A DNA stretch of 64,000 nucleotides, taken from Gemmatimonadota bacterium (GTDB lineage: Bacteria; Gemmatimonadota; Gemmatimonadetes; Gemmatimonadales; Gemmatimonadaceae). Positions 1 to 10,955 of the stretch are shown in pieces. Both the position numbers and the translations under genes were made by a program. The stretch covers positions 124,001 through 188,000 of the forward strand of contig JAQBQB010000020.1 of assembly GCA_028287235.1 (NCBI GenBank), read 5' to 3'. Each line of letters opens with the position of its first letter. Position 1 is the first letter of the stretch. Under the pieces are notes generated by a model. The model was given only the letters and a program-made list of their open reading frames with translations. It made no database searches and had not been told where the DNA came from.

Positions 1-1337
1 CCGACGAGCACCTCTTGGCCATCGAGGCGGCCGCGTAGTCCCTTGCCGGGAATGTTTTCGACGTCCGACGCCTTCGCGATGGTGAGCTTGCGATCGTTCG
101 CCGCGCGAACCGTCGCCGCCGATAGCGGGTGAGTCGAGGACGACGAGAGTGCCGCGGCAATCCTCAACAAATCGTCCGGCCGAACATCGCCGACGGGTTC
201 AACCTCGGTCACCGTGGGCGCGCCTATCGTCAGCGTTCCTGTTTTGTCGAGCACGATCGTTCGTATGCGGCTCATGCCTTCGAGTGTCGCGGCGTCCTTG
301 ATGAGAATGTTGCGCTTGGCGGCGAGTCCTGTGCTCACCGCCACCGCGGTCGGAGTCGCAAGCCCAAGTGCATCGGGACACGCGATCACGATCGCCGAGA
401 TGGCAAAGGTCAACGCCGTGAGAAACGGAGCGTGCGCCAAGACTTTCCAACCGATGAACGTGGCGACGCCCGCACCCACCGCGACGATGACGAGCACCGC
501 CGCGGCACGGTCGGCGAGTCGCTGACCCGGGGCCTTGGAATTCTGCGCGCGCTCGACGAGGCTGGCGATCTGCGCCAGCACCGTGTCGCTTCCGACTTTG
601 GTTGCGCGAGCGAGGACCGCGCCACTCACGTTGATCGCGCCGCCAATGACCGGCTCGCCTGGGCGCTTGTGCACAGGCGCGCTTTCACCGGTGATGAGCG
701 CTTCATCGACCTCGGTCTCGCCCTCGATGACTTCCCCGTCAACCGGAATCTTCTCGCCTGGGAGCATCCGAAGCACGTCCCCCACCGCGACGGCACCCGT
801 CGGAACCATTTCCTCGCGGCCGTCGCGGACGACGCGTGCCTGAGGAGGAACGAGATCGAACAGTGCGTGCAGCGCGTCGGATGTGCCGCGGCGCGACTTC
901 ATCTCCATCCAGTGCCCGAACAACACGAAGGTGACGAGCATCGCGGCCGCTTCGTAGTACGCGACCGGATAGCCGATGATCGTCAGATAAACGCTGCTCA
1001 GATACGCCGCGAGCACGCCAACGGCAATGAGCACCGACATGTCGAGCGCGCGGTGTCGGAGTACGCTGGCGGCTCCCGAGATGAATATCCAACCGCACCA
1101 GAACACCACCGGCGTGGCGAGCACCAGCCCGATCCAGCTCGCCGCGCGAGAGTGAACCGGCATTCGAAGCCCGGGGACGTGACCGGCCATGATCGCGAGC
1201 GGAATCGTCAGAGCAAGCGCCACCCAGAAGCGCCGGCGCATGTCCGCCTCCATCGCCTTAGCCATTGATGGTTCGCTCATCATGGCCGCGTGGTCGTGCG
1301 TCGTCATGGCTCGCATGTGCGCCTCCATCGAATCCAT
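1..1337 (-). CDS. Heavy-metal (probably copper) exporting P1B-type ATPase, 3' end cut by window edge
   Basis: Membrane pump that exports a transition metal using ATP. Reading the minus strand from the ATG at 1337 gives about 446 residues before the window edge; relatives are usually 650-750 residues. Visible landmarks are a Met/His-rich N-terminus (MDSMEAHMRAMTTHDH), several membrane segments from about residue 37, the actuator TGES at 216-219, the ion-site motif CPD at 320-322 (followed by ALGLATP), the phosphorylation motif DKTGTLT with Asp364, and the His403 of the HP motif (STHPLS). The short Met/His-rich tail and the overall layout resemble CopB-like copper ATPases. The CPD triplet is unusual, because CPC or CPH is usual. 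Later start codons (for example at about 1301) are possible. It follows the TolB-like gene by 28 nt and may be co-transcribed with it. The metal is inferred, not shown. Confidence 0.9.
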   Translation of the reverse strand, partial: MDSMEAHMRAMTTHDHAAMMSEPSMAKAMEADMRRRFWVALALTIPLAIMAGHVPGLRMPVHSRAASWIGLVLATPVVFWCGWIFISGAASVLRHRALDMSVLIAVGVLAAYLSSVYLTIIGYPVAYYEAAAMLVTFVLFGHWMEMKSRRGTSDALHALFDLVPPQARVVRDGREEMVPTGAVAVGDVLRMLPGEKIPVDGEVIEGETEVDEALITGESAPVHKRPGEPVIGGAINVSGAVLARATKVGSDTVLAQIASLVERAQNSKAPGQRLADRAAAVLVIVAVGAGVATFIGWKVLAHAPFLTALTFAISAIVIACPDALGLATPTAVAVSTGLAAKRNILIKDAATLEGMSRIRTIVLDKTGTLTIGAPTVTEVEPVGDVRPDDLLRIAAALSSSSTHPLSAATVRAANDRKLTIAKASDVENIPGKGLRGRLDGQEVLV

Positions 1338-1365
1338 CACCCCACTGAGCGGCCTGCCCCGAGAA

Positions 1366-2238
1366 TTACTTCGGCACCGTCACGATCGCGATCCACTTCC
1401 CATTGGGGCTCACCGCGAGACGGCTGATCTCCGTGAGACCCGCCGCGCTGAGATCGGCGGCATCGGACCACGCACTGTCGCCGCTGTGCCAGAACAACAA
1501 CTTCGATCCCGACGCCGTGAGCACGAGGTCGTTGCTCGCCCACGCAATGTCCTGCGAGCCGCGCGGCAGCGCGATCAAGTCGCGTGACGCACGCGCCGGC
1601 CAACGCATGGCGGCGAGCACGGACGCCGAGTCGACGGTGTGCACGTACGAGAACCCACTCCGGTCCGGCAGCGGCGCGAGTGAGCGGCCGATGTTGCGCG
1701 CCAACGTGTCGGACCGCCCCGTGCGCACGTCAGTGTGCACCAGCGCGTTCGGCCGGCCGAGGACGAAGAGCGCGAGATTGTTCGCGTCGATCCAGGCGTG
1801 ATACCCTACCGGCTTGAGCGCCGCGATCACGATTCTCGGATGGCTCCCGTCGAGCGCAAAGCTCCACAGCCGCTGCGTGGAATCCTTCTCCACGCGGATC
1901 ACCGAGAACCGCTTTCCGCCGGGCATTACCGTCGCCGAGTACTCACTTTCCGGCGTCGACGTGACGCGTGTCGTCGCCTTCGTCGTGAGATCGTAGCGGT
2001 AGATGTCCGACTGGCCGTCGTCGCGCACGGACGTGAACAGGATCGCGCGGCTGTTCGCCGTGAACGACGGCTGGTTGTCGTAGCCGATTCGGTGGGTGAC
2101 GTTGACCGCCGGTCCGATCAACGGCCGCCCGCCTTCGATCGTGAGCGGCGCGAGATAGACGTCGGTATTCGGCGGCCCCTGCGCGCCCGCGCCCGTCGCG
2201 ACGACAACACTCGACAACCAGATCAGTGCACGCCGCAT
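1366..2238 (-). CDS. Secreted TolB/WD40-like beta-propeller protein
   Basis: A 290-residue protein with an N-terminal signal peptide (MRRALIWLSSVVVATGAGAQ) that places it in the periplasm or envelope. The rest shows repeated beta-propeller blades of the TolB/PD40 type, for example QPSFTANSRAILFTSV, SDIYRYDLTT and a last blade SRLAVSPNGKWIAIV. Proteins of this kind act as binding scaffolds, and no catalytic motif is visible. It lies 22 nt after the biotin carrier gene and just before the metal ATPase gene on the same strand, but nothing in the sequence links it functionally to either. The exact ligand or partner is unknown. Confidence 0.75.
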   Translation of the reverse strand: MRRALIWLSSVVVATGAGAQGPPNTDVYLAPLTIEGGRPLIGPAVNVTHRIGYDNQPSFTANSRAILFTSVRDDGQSDIYRYDLTTKATTRVTSTPESEYSATVMPGGKRFSVIRVEKDSTQRLWSFALDGSHPRIVIAALKPVGYHAWIDANNLALFVLGRPNALVHTDVRTGRSDTLARNIGRSLAPLPDRSGFSYVHTVDSASVLAAMRWPARASRDLIALPRGSQDIAWASNDLVLTASGSKLLFWHSGDSAWSDAADLSAAGLTEISRLAVSPNGKWIAIVTVPK

Positions 2239-2260
2239 GGCGATTCTCCCTGTCCCGCGG

Positions 2261-2761
2261 TTATTCCAGCTCGATCAACAACATCCCTTTCTCGACGGCC
2301 GCGCCGGTGGCGACGAGAATTGCCTTCACTCGGCCGGCCGCCTGCGCGCGCAGCTCGTTCTCCATCTTCATCGCCTCCATGACGACGAGCGCCTGCCCGG
2401 CCTGCACCTCGTCGCCGACTTGCGCGTCGATCCGGACGACCAGCCCCGGCATCGGCGCGCGCACCGGTGCGGGCCCCACGGGCCCGGCTGTCGCTCCGGA
2501 GAGCTCGCGAATCGTACGCGTCCGCTCGTCGAGCGCCTCGACCTCGAAGCGGTAGCCGTCGAGCCAGAGCGTGTACGCGCCGCGCGTGGTCCCGGGCCGC
2601 ACGACGACACGATGCACCTCGTTGCCGATCGTCACCATGCGCTCGGGCGTTCCCTCGATGGAGAACACTTGGGCCGCGACGTCCTCGCCGTCGACGTGCA
2701 CGCCCTCGCCGTCGAGCAGGATCTCGTGCTCCTCACCGTTCACTCGCACGAAGTATTTCAT
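2261..2761 (-). CDS. Biotin carboxyl carrier subunit of an acyl-CoA carboxylase
   Basis: A 166-residue biotin carrier. The C-terminal biotinyl domain carries the classical biotinylation motif (VVMEAMKMENEL, with the Lys between the two Met residues) preceded by a flexible APVRAPMPG linker. The N-terminal half (MKYFVRVNGEEHEI) resembles the region that links carrier and carboxylase in propionyl/acetyl-CoA carboxylases. It receives carboxybiotin from the carboxylase subunit encoded at 3996-5504 and delivers it to the carboxyltransferase encoded at 5504-7054. Its ATG overlaps the stop of the RNA methyltransferase gene by 4 nt, so the two are translationally coupled. The long upstream open frame is rejected because it would run through the methyltransferase gene. 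Confidence 0.92.
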   Translation of the reverse strand: MKYFVRVNGEEHEILLDGEGVHVDGEDVAAQVFSIEGTPERMVTIGNEVHRVVVRPGTTRGAYTLWLDGYRFEVEALDERTRTIRELSGATAGPVGPAPVRAPMPGLVVRIDAQVGDEVQAGQALVVMEAMKMENELRAQAAGRVKAILVATGAAVEKGMLLIELE

Positions 2762-3999
2762 GCGGTCTCCGGAACGAGCTCGCACACCGTTTCGACGTGC
2801 GCCGTCTGCGGAAACATGTCGAAGGCCTTCATCGACACGATTCGGTAGCGCGGCATTCGCGTGAGATCGCGCGCCAACGTCGCCGGGTCGCAGCTCACGT
2901 AGATGAGCGCGCGCGGCGGCTTGGCGACGGACTGCAGGGTGGACGCGACCTGCTCGTGAATCCCCGTGCGCGGCGGGTTGATGAGCACGACGTCGGCGGG
3001 CAGCGAGCGTGGCAGCGCCTCTTCCACCGTCGCGCCGATCGCGCGCGAACCCTTCGGAAGCGCGGCCGCGCAGCGCGCCGAGGCTTCGCGATCCGCCTCG
3101 ATCGCGATGACGCGAATGCCGTCGCTCGCCAGCGGAATCGCCGTGGAGCCCGACCCGGCGTACGCGTCGATGACGACTTTTGGACGATGGGCGCGGGTGC
3201 GCTCCAGCACGTACTGATGCAGCAGCCCCCCAACCGTCGCGTTGACCTGGGCGAACGATGCACTCGCCGACGATCCGCCGCGCTCCGCGACGAGACTTCG
3301 CGAACGGTGTGCTGGCTTCCACCACAGCGCCGTCGCCGCCGGCACCGCGGCGAAGAACTCCTCGCGGTCCGGCCATTTGTCGCCGCCTTCCATGACGACC
3401 GATGCCCCGTCGTCCAGGAGACGAACCGACGCGCGCAGCTCTTCGGCGGGCGGGAAATGCTGCTCGGCGGCCATGACCTGTTTCCATACCGCCATCACAC
3501 GCTCGTCGGTGATCGGGCAGTCGACGAGCTGAAAGACGGCCACCGGATCGTCGTACGGATGCAGCCCCATGATCCATCCGCCGCGCCGGTCACGGCGCAT
3601 TGCCAGCGTGAGCTTGAGGCGATAGCGCCACTGCTTGTCGCTCGGCTGAATCTCGGGCAGCTCGACGGTGCGCTTGCCGATGCGCGTGAGCGCGTCACGG
3701 ATGACGCCGCGCTTCGCCTCGAGCTGTGCGTCGTAGTTCATGTGCTGCAGTTGGCAACCGCCGCAGCGATCGATTCGATAGTGATCGCAAAGCGGCTCGA
3801 CGCGCTGCGGCGACGGTTCGAGCAGACCGACGATCTTTCCGCGCGCGAACCGCTTCCGAATCTCGAGCTCCACACGCGCCCGGTCGCCCGGGGCCGAGCG
3901 CGGGACGAAGACGACGACCGCGTCGTCGGTGCGGGCGATTCCGTCGCCGCCCGCGGCGATGCGTTCGATGGTGACGTCGGCGACTTTGTTCACGGTCAT
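2758..3999 (-). CDS. RNA (uracil-5-)-methyltransferase, RlmD/RumA-TrmA family
   Basis: A 413-residue SAM-dependent enzyme that methylates C5 of a uridine in rRNA or tRNA. An N-terminal TRAM domain (about 1-58) is followed by Fe-S cluster cysteines C71, C79 and C82 (CDHYRIDRCGGC) and a fourth cysteine in LVDCPI. Then come the SAM-binding motif (VVIDAYAGSGSTAIPLA), the NPPRTG motif and the catalytic cysteine in YVSCDPATLARDL. The start ATG at 3999 overlaps the biotin carboxylase stop by 4 nt, and the stop overlaps the biotin carrier start by 4 nt. An RNA-modifying gene is therefore embedded in the carboxylase operon. Whether the target is 23S rRNA U1939, U747 or tRNA U54 cannot be told from sequence alone. 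Confidence 0.9.
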   Translation of the reverse strand: MTVNKVADVTIERIAAGGDGIARTDDAVVVFVPRSAPGDRARVELEIRKRFARGKIVGLLEPSPQRVEPLCDHYRIDRCGGCQLQHMNYDAQLEAKRGVIRDALTRIGKRTVELPEIQPSDKQWRYRLKLTLAMRRDRRGGWIMGLHPYDDPVAVFQLVDCPITDERVMAVWKQVMAAEQHFPPAEELRASVRLLDDGASVVMEGGDKWPDREEFFAAVPAATALWWKPAHRSRSLVAERGGSSASASFAQVNATVGGLLHQYVLERTRAHRPKVVIDAYAGSGSTAIPLASDGIRVIAIEADREASARCAAALPKGSRAIGATVEEALPRSLPADVVLINPPRTGIHEQVASTLQSVAKPPRALIYVSCDPATLARDLTRMPRYRIVSMKAFDMFPQTAHVETVCELVPETA

Positions 4000-5503
4000 C
4001 GCAGGGCCTCGAGCCGGCCGGCGCGCGTCCACGCGTCGGATTGGGGTGCGCTCGACGTCGACGTGGCGGCGCGTTTCGGCGCCTGCCGGTCGCGGTCGGC
4101 GATGAGCGCCGCGACGACTGCCGCGGTCCGCGTGGTGTCCGCCGGCGGCTTGACTTGAAGGAGCGACTCGAGCCGCCGCTCCAGCCATTGAATCTCGATC
4201 GCGCCCGCGCGGAACTCCGCGTCTTCCATCACGCGCAGATGGAAGTCGCGCGACGATTCGACGCCTTCGATCGTGAGCTCGAGCAGCGCGCGATGCATCC
4301 GTTCCACCGCCGCCTCGCGCGTCGGCGCGTGCACGATGAGCTTCGCGAGCATTGGATCGTAGAATAATCCAACTTCGCTGCCCACCTCGATGCCGCCGTC
4401 CCACCGTACGCCCGGACCCGAGGGCAGATGCAGATATGAGATGCGTCCGGTCGACGGCAGAAATCCGTTCGCCGGATCTTCGCTCGTGATGCGGCATTCG
4501 ATCGCCCAGCCGCGCGGCACGATGTCCGCCTGCTTGAACGGGAGCTTCTCGCCTGCCGCGACGCGAATCTGCCACTGCACGAGATCGATCCCCGTCACGA
4601 GCTCGGTGACGGGATGCTCGACCTGAATGCGCGTGTTCATCTCGAGGAAGTAGAACTTGCCGTCCACGTCGAGCAGAAATTCGCAGGTGCCGGCGTTGTA
4701 GTAGCCGGCAGCCTGTGCAGCGCGCACGGCCGTTTCGCCCATCGCGCGGCGAATCTCCGGCGTCACCGCCACGCTCGGCGCTTCTTCGATCATCTTCTGA
4801 TGGCGGCGCTGCACCGAGCACTCGCGCTCGTTCAGGGAGAGCATCGTGCCGTGCTGGTCGCCCAATACCTGGATCTCGACGTGCCGAGGACCGACGATGT
4901 ACTTCTCCACGTAAACGGCGTCGTCGCCGAAGGCGTTCTTCGCTTCGCGACGCGCGGTGTCGAGCGCGGCTTCCATTTCGCCGGGCTCGCGAACGACGCG
5001 CATGCCTTTGCCGCCGCCGCCCGCCGCGGCCTTTAGTAGCACCGGGTAACCAAATTGGTCGGCGATCGCTCGCGCCTCGTTGGCGTCGGTCAGCGCCTCC
5101 GTCGTCCCGGGCACCACGGGCACGCCCGCCTTTACCGCGAGCTGGCGCGCCGAGGTCTTGCTGCCCATCGCCGCGATCGCTTCGGCCGGCGGTCCGATGA
5201 ACACCAGGCCCGCGTCGCGCACGGCGCGCGCGAACCATTCGCGCTCGCTCAGAAAGCCGTAGCCCGGATGGATCGCCTCGGCGCCCACCTGCTTCGCGAC
5301 CTCGATGATCTTGTCGCCGCGCAGGTAGCTCTCCGCCGACGGCGGCGCGCCGATGTGCATGGCCTCGTCGGCCTCGCGCACGTGCGGCGCCTTGGCGTCG
5401 GCGTCGCTGTACACGGCGACGGACGCGATGCCCATCTCCCGGCAGGCGCGGATGACGCGCAGCGCGATCTCGCCGCGGTTGGCGATGAGGATTTTCTTGA
5501 ACA

Positions 5504-5504
<1 letters not shown>
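3996..5504 (-). CDS. accC: Biotin carboxylase subunit of acetyl/propionyl-CoA carboxylase
   Basis: A 502-residue ATP-dependent biotin carboxylase. The N-terminus MFKKILIANRGEIALRVIRA is the standard pre-ATP-grasp start. The glycine-rich ATP-grasp loop (AAAGGGGKGMRVV) and the active-site segment EMNTRIQVEHPVTE are present. The usual core ends near residue 445; here about 55 further residues, Ala/Thr/Ser-rich, follow with no recognisable domain. The product carboxylates the biotin carrier encoded at 2261-2761. It is coupled to the carboxyltransferase gene upstream by a one-base overlap (TGATG) and to the methyltransferase downstream by 4 nt. It could equally be named pccA. The separate biotin carrier supports a multi-subunit enzyme. 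Confidence 0.94.
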
Positions 5505-7054
<1,550 letters not shown>

Positions 7055-7222
7055 AGCGATGGAAGCTATGGGCGGCCGTCCGACGATTCTAGCGGTTGCG
7101 CGTCGGCCATCGGCTGTTTTCTGCCGCGAATGGTCCGCCGCCGCCGAATGACGCCCGGGTGAGTCCGTCGTGGGCATGACGCTTGCGGCCGATTCGCGCC
7201 CCAGACACACAGCGAAGGACCA

Positions 7223-8818
7223 ATGCGCATTCCGACGCTCTCGAGCCCAGCGGCGGTCGCCGCGGCGGGGCTCATCACCGTGGTCGTGGCCGGCACCGCG
7301 TGGACGTACGGCTCGAGCCCGAGCCGGGCACGTGTCGCGGTACCGCCCTGTTCACCGCAAGTCGACATTCTCGCGGTGATCAATCGCGATCCGGATGCGA
7401 GCCACATCAATGCCGAGATCGATTCGACCTTCCCCGCGCTGGTGGCGCGGGCCAACTCCCGTTCGCCGAGCAGTCGATACGACCGGATCACCCTGCTCGG
7501 CAAGATCCTGCTGTTCGACAAGAACCTCTCGGTCGATCGCAACCTGGCATGCGAAACGTGCCACATGCAGGAGGCGGGTTTTACCGGAGCGTCGGAGATC
7601 CTGAATCGGACGATCGTCGCGTATCCCGGGTCGGCTGGTGGACTCGTCAGCGCGCGAAAACCGCAGAGCTACGGCTATGCGGCATTCGCGCCGATCCTGC
7701 ACTACAACTCCACGCAGAAGAATTTCTACGGCGGAAATTTCTGGGACATGCGGGCAACGGGCATTCGCCTCGACAATCCGACGGCCGAACAGGCGCAAGG
7801 CCCGCCGCTGAACCCCCTCGAGATGGCGCTGCCCGACGCCGCGTGCGCGGTGTTTCGGATGTCGCGCGGCCCGTATCGCGCCTATTTCGAGCGCGTCTGG
7901 GGCGCGCAGTCCTTCGCCATTCACTGGCCCGCGGGCGTGGAGCAAGTGTGCTCGCGGCCGGCGCCCGCGCCGGCGAACGACACGCTGCCGGTTCACCTGA
8001 GCGCGATCGATCGTGGCATTGCGTCGGCAACGTTCGATGCCATGGCGCTGTCGATGGCGTCATACGAAGCGTCTCCCGAAGTCAGTCCCTTCACGTCGAA
8101 GCTCGACTCGGCCTTGGCCCACGCGGACCAGCAGATTCTGTCGGCGGACGAGCTGGCGGGATGGGCGTTGTTTCGAGGCAAAGCGAACTGCAACACCTGT
8201 CACCTCGACGGAACCGCGAACCGCGGCGGCGCGCGGCGCTCGGCCGGCGCGGACAATTTCTCGCCGAGTGACGCCGCCGACGTCGCACCGCTCTTTACGG
8301 ATTTCACTCCCGTGAATGTGGGCGTTCCCCGGAATCGCGACCTGCGGTTCTACTGCGAGAACAAGCCGAACGCTGCCGGCTACGCTCCCAACGCGGCGGG
8401 GCTCGACGTCGTCGACCGCGGCGTGGGCGATTTCCTTCGCTCGAAAAACAATCCGAGCTCCGCGTGGGCTGCGCTCGCACCGCGGTTCGACGGAGCGATG
8501 CGCGTCCCAACGCTTCGCAACGTCGACAAGCGGCCGCGTCCCGGCTTCGTGAAAGCCTACATGCACAACGGCTACTTCAAGAGCCTCGAGGAAGTCGTCC
8601 ACTTCTACAACACGCGGGACGTCTTGCCGCGTTGCCAGGGCGACAATCCCGCCGGTGAGAAGGTCAGTTGCTGGCCGGCGCCGGAGGTCGCGGCCAACGT
8701 GGACACCACGGTTGGAAAGCTTGGCCTGACGGCGCGAGAGGAGGCGCAGATCGTCGCGTTCCTCAAGACGCTCACGGATGCGCCGGCGCGCACTTCGAGC
8801 GCGGCTCCGAAACGATGA
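7223..8818 (+). CDS. Di-haem cytochrome c peroxidase / MauG-family protein
   Basis: A 531-residue exported di-haem protein. An N-terminal hydrophobic segment (about 10-29) acts as a signal peptide or anchor. Two covalent haem-binding motifs are visible: CETCH at 110-114 and CNTCH at about 323-327. The phrase RVPTLRNV and the segment [19 protein letters not shown] are typical of the CCP/MauG family. Such enzymes reduce hydrogen peroxide or oxidise protein residues in the periplasm. It is longer than classical peroxidases (about 350 residues), with an insertion between the haem domains. It stands alone on the plus strand, divergent from pccB, and ends at a strong hairpin at 8840-8882. The physiological substrate is unknown. 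Confidence 0.88.
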   Translation: MRIPTLSSPAAVAAAGLITVVVAGTAWTYGSSPSRARVAVPPCSPQVDILAVINRDPDASHINAEIDSTFPALVARANSRSPSSRYDRITLLGKILLFDKNLSVDRNLACETCHMQEAGFTGASEILNRTIVAYPGSAGGLVSARKPQSYGYAAFAPILHYNSTQKNFYGGNFWDMRATGIRLDNPTAEQAQGPPLNPLEMALPDAACAVFRMSRGPYRAYFERVWGAQSFAIHWPAGVEQVCSRPAPAPANDTLPVHLSAIDRGIASATFDAMALSMASYEASPEVSPFTSKLDSALAHADQQILSADELAGWALFRGKANCNTCHLDGTANRGGARRSAGADNFSPSDAADVAPLFTDFTPVNVGVPRNRDLRFYCENKPNAAGYAPNAAGLDVVDRGVGDFLRSKNNPSSAWAALAPRFDGAMRVPTLRNVDKRPRPGFVKAYMHNGYFKSLEEVVHFYNTRDVLPRCQGDNPAGEKVSCWPAPEVAANVDTTVGKLGLTAREEAQIVAFLKTLTDAPARTSSAAPKR

Positions 8819-8839
8819 TGAAGCGTAAGATGAGGCGTA

Positions 8840-8882
8840 AAGAGAACGCCCCGCCGATCGAGGATCGGCGGGGCGTTCTCTT
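8840..8882. terminator. Bidirectional intrinsic terminator between the cytochrome peroxidase gene and rpsA
   Basis: A perfect 19-bp stem (8840-8858 with 8864-8882) closes a 5-nt loop. It lies between the ends of two convergent genes. The A-rich left flank and T-containing right flank suit termination in both directions. Confidence 0.9.
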
Positions 8883-8903
8883 GGTTACGTCGAGCGACCG
8901 AGC

Positions 8904-10700
8904 TTACTCGTCGCCCACCACGGACATGTCCACCGGCGGATATCCCATGTCGTGCTCCGACTCCATCGGGATGATCTTCGACGGCGTCTCCGGACGCGGC
9001 GGCTGCTCTTCCGGAATGTTCGTCACTCCGAGTACGATGCGGCGGTGGATCGGATCGACTTCGAGCACGCGCATCTCGAGACGCATCGTCTCGTAGACTA
9101 CGTCGGCCGGACTGTTGACCGCGGCGCCGCTCATGTTGAGCTGCGAGAGCGGCACGAAGCCTTCGATGTCGTTGCCGATGTCGACGACCACGCCCTTGTC
9201 CATCAGGCGAACGACCGCGCCCGTGAGCTCGGTGCCGACCGGATAGGTCTCACCGATGCGAAGCCACGGATCTTCTTCGGCCTGCTTCAGACCGAGAGAG
9301 ATGCGCTTGTTCTCAGAATCGATATTCAAGATCACGACATCGACCGTGTCGCCCTTCTTCACCACTTCCGACGGATGCTGCACGCGCTTGGTCCAGCTCA
9401 TGTCGGAGATGTGAATCAGGCCGTCGATGCCCGGCTCGATCTCCACGAACGCGCCGAAGCTGGTCAGGTTGCGAACCTTGCCCGAGATGCGCGTGCCGAC
9501 CGGGTACTTGAGCGGCAACACCATCCACGGATCCTGCTCCGTCTGCTTCATGCCGAGCGAGATCTTCTCTTCGTTCGGATCGACCTTGAGCACCACCGCT
9601 TCGATCGTCTCGCCGATGCTGACGAGCTTCGAGGGATGACGAACATTTCTCGTCCAACTCATCTCAGATATATGAACGAGGCCTTCGATGCCCGGCTCCA
9701 ATTCAATGAAGGCGCCGTAGTTCGTGATGCTGACAACCTTGCCCGTGACGCGCGTGCCGACCGGGTACTTGTCGGCCACGTCCTTCCACGGATACGACTG
9801 CAGCTGCTTGAGACCGAGGCTGATCCGCTCGCGCGTCCAGTCGATGTCGAGCACCTTGACCTCGAGCTCCGCGCCGATCTGCACGAGCTCGGACGGATGC
9901 GAGATGCGGCCCCACGACATGTCGGTGATGTGGAGCAGGCCGTCGACGCCGCCGAGATCGATGAATGCACCGAAGTCGGTGATGTTCTTGACGACGCCCT
10001 TCCGCACCTGATCCTTCTCGAGCTCCTTCATCAGCTTTTCGCGCTTGCCGGCCCGCTCGTTCTCGAGGATGACACGACGCGAGACGACGATGTTGCGGCG
10101 ACGCTTGTTCAGCTTGATGATCTTGAACTCGAACTTCTGCCCGAGCAGCTCGTCGATGTTCGGCACGCGACGGAGCGCGATCTGCGAACCCGGCAGGAAC
10201 GCGTCGACGCCCATGAGGTCGACCACCACGCCGCCCTTGATCTTCTTGACGAGGGTACCCTCGACCGGCTGGTCCGTCTCGTACGCGACGCGGATCTTCT
10301 CCCACACGCGCATGAAGTCAGCTTTCTTCTTCGACAGGACGACGGAGCCTTCCTGATCCTCGAGATGCTCGAGCAGGACCTCCACTTCGTCGCCGGGCTT
10401 GAGGTCGGGGAAGTCCTTGAACTCTTCAAGGGGAACGCTTCCCTCGGACTTGAAGCCGATGTCGAGGATGACCATGTTGTCGCGAATCGCGAGCACCTTG
10501 CTCTTCACGATCTCGCCCTCGTCGATCGACGCGAGCGTACCGTTGTAGAGCTCCATCATGGTCTCGTATTCGACCGAGGAGTACTCGTCTTCGTCGTACA
10601 GTTCCGGGCGGCGGTTCGCCAACGGGCGAAGCTGCGCGCGCTGCGCGTCGCGCTTTTCGCGCTCCGTGGCGGTTATGGTGGGTGTTTCGAGCTCTGGCAT
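8904..10700 (-). CDS. rpsA: 30S ribosomal protein S1
   Basis: A 598-residue S1 protein, which binds mRNA on the 30S subunit. Six S1 (OB-fold) repeats begin near residues 54, 146, 233, 318, 405 and 492. The later ones carry the typical core, for example NITDFGAFIDL, SITNYGAFIEL and LTSFGAFVEI, followed by HISDMSW-like strands. Length and domain number match six-domain S1 proteins. The N-terminal about 50 residues are charged, and the C-terminus ends in an acidic, proline-containing tail. An AGGAG lies about 14 nt upstream of the ATG at 10700, rather far for a standard ribosome site. It follows cmk, a common rpsA neighbour, but is separated from it by a 255-bp repeat-filled gap, so it probably has its own promoter. 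Confidence 0.97.
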   Translation of the reverse strand: MPELETPTITATEREKRDAQRAQLRPLANRRPELYDEDEYSSVEYETMMELYNGTLASIDEGEIVKSKVLAIRDNMVILDIGFKSEGSVPLEEFKDFPDLKPGDEVEVLLEHLEDQEGSVVLSKKKADFMRVWEKIRVAYETDQPVEGTLVKKIKGGVVVDLMGVDAFLPGSQIALRRVPNIDELLGQKFEFKIIKLNKRRRNIVVSRRVILENERAGKREKLMKELEKDQVRKGVVKNITDFGAFIDLGGVDGLLHITDMSWGRISHPSELVQIGAELEVKVLDIDWTRERISLGLKQLQSYPWKDVADKYPVGTRVTGKVVSITNYGAFIELEPGIEGLVHISEMSWTRNVRHPSKLVSIGETIEAVVLKVDPNEEKISLGMKQTEQDPWMVLPLKYPVGTRISGKVRNLTSFGAFVEIEPGIDGLIHISDMSWTKRVQHPSEVVKKGDTVDVVILNIDSENKRISLGLKQAEEDPWLRIGETYPVGTELTGAVVRLMDKGVVVDIGNDIEGFVPLSQLNMSGAAVNSPADVVYETMRLEMRVLEVDPIHRRIVLGVTNIPEEQPPRPETPSKIIPMESEHDMGYPPVDMSVVGDE

Positions 10701-10788
10701 ACCGAGGGGGTTATCTCCTGGCCAACCGCGGGGTGTTTAGGCTCGCCGCGACGAGGTATGGGTGAGAGAGCATGGGCAACGCGAGCGT

Positions 10789-10927
10789 GTCATCCTGAGC
10801 GAAGCCGGTGTCATCCTGAGCGAAGCTCAGATGTCATCCTGAGCGAAGCGAAGGATCCCTTGGCACGGCGAAGAGATCCTTCGACTCGCTTCGCTCGCTC
10901 AGGATGACATCTCTCGCTCAGGATGAC
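10789..10927. repeat. Cluster of GTCATCCTGAGCG palindromic repeats
   Basis: Three direct copies of GTCATCCTGAGCGAAGC (10789-10805, 10810-10826, 10833-10849) are followed by two inverted copies ending in CTCAGGATGAC (10897-10908 and 10915-10927). The inverted arms can form a long hairpin. It fills most of the 255-bp space between rpsA and cmk, and otherwise I see nothing in that gap. The same motif recurs at 34310-34383, 40947-40972 and 46628-46639. Confidence 0.9.
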
Positions 10928-10955
10928 ATCTAATGACCCGCGCGAACCTTAGAAG

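Noticed and set aside
129-1268. A 379-codon plus-strand open frame at the left edge
   Set aside because: The minus strand reads TGES, CPD, DKTGTLT and HP motifs of a P-type ATPase in order, so this frame is a shadow.
8952-10907. A 651-codon plus-strand open frame opposite rpsA
   Set aside because: It is a GC-driven mirror of the S1 coding strand, rich in His/Asp/Arg, with no family similarity.
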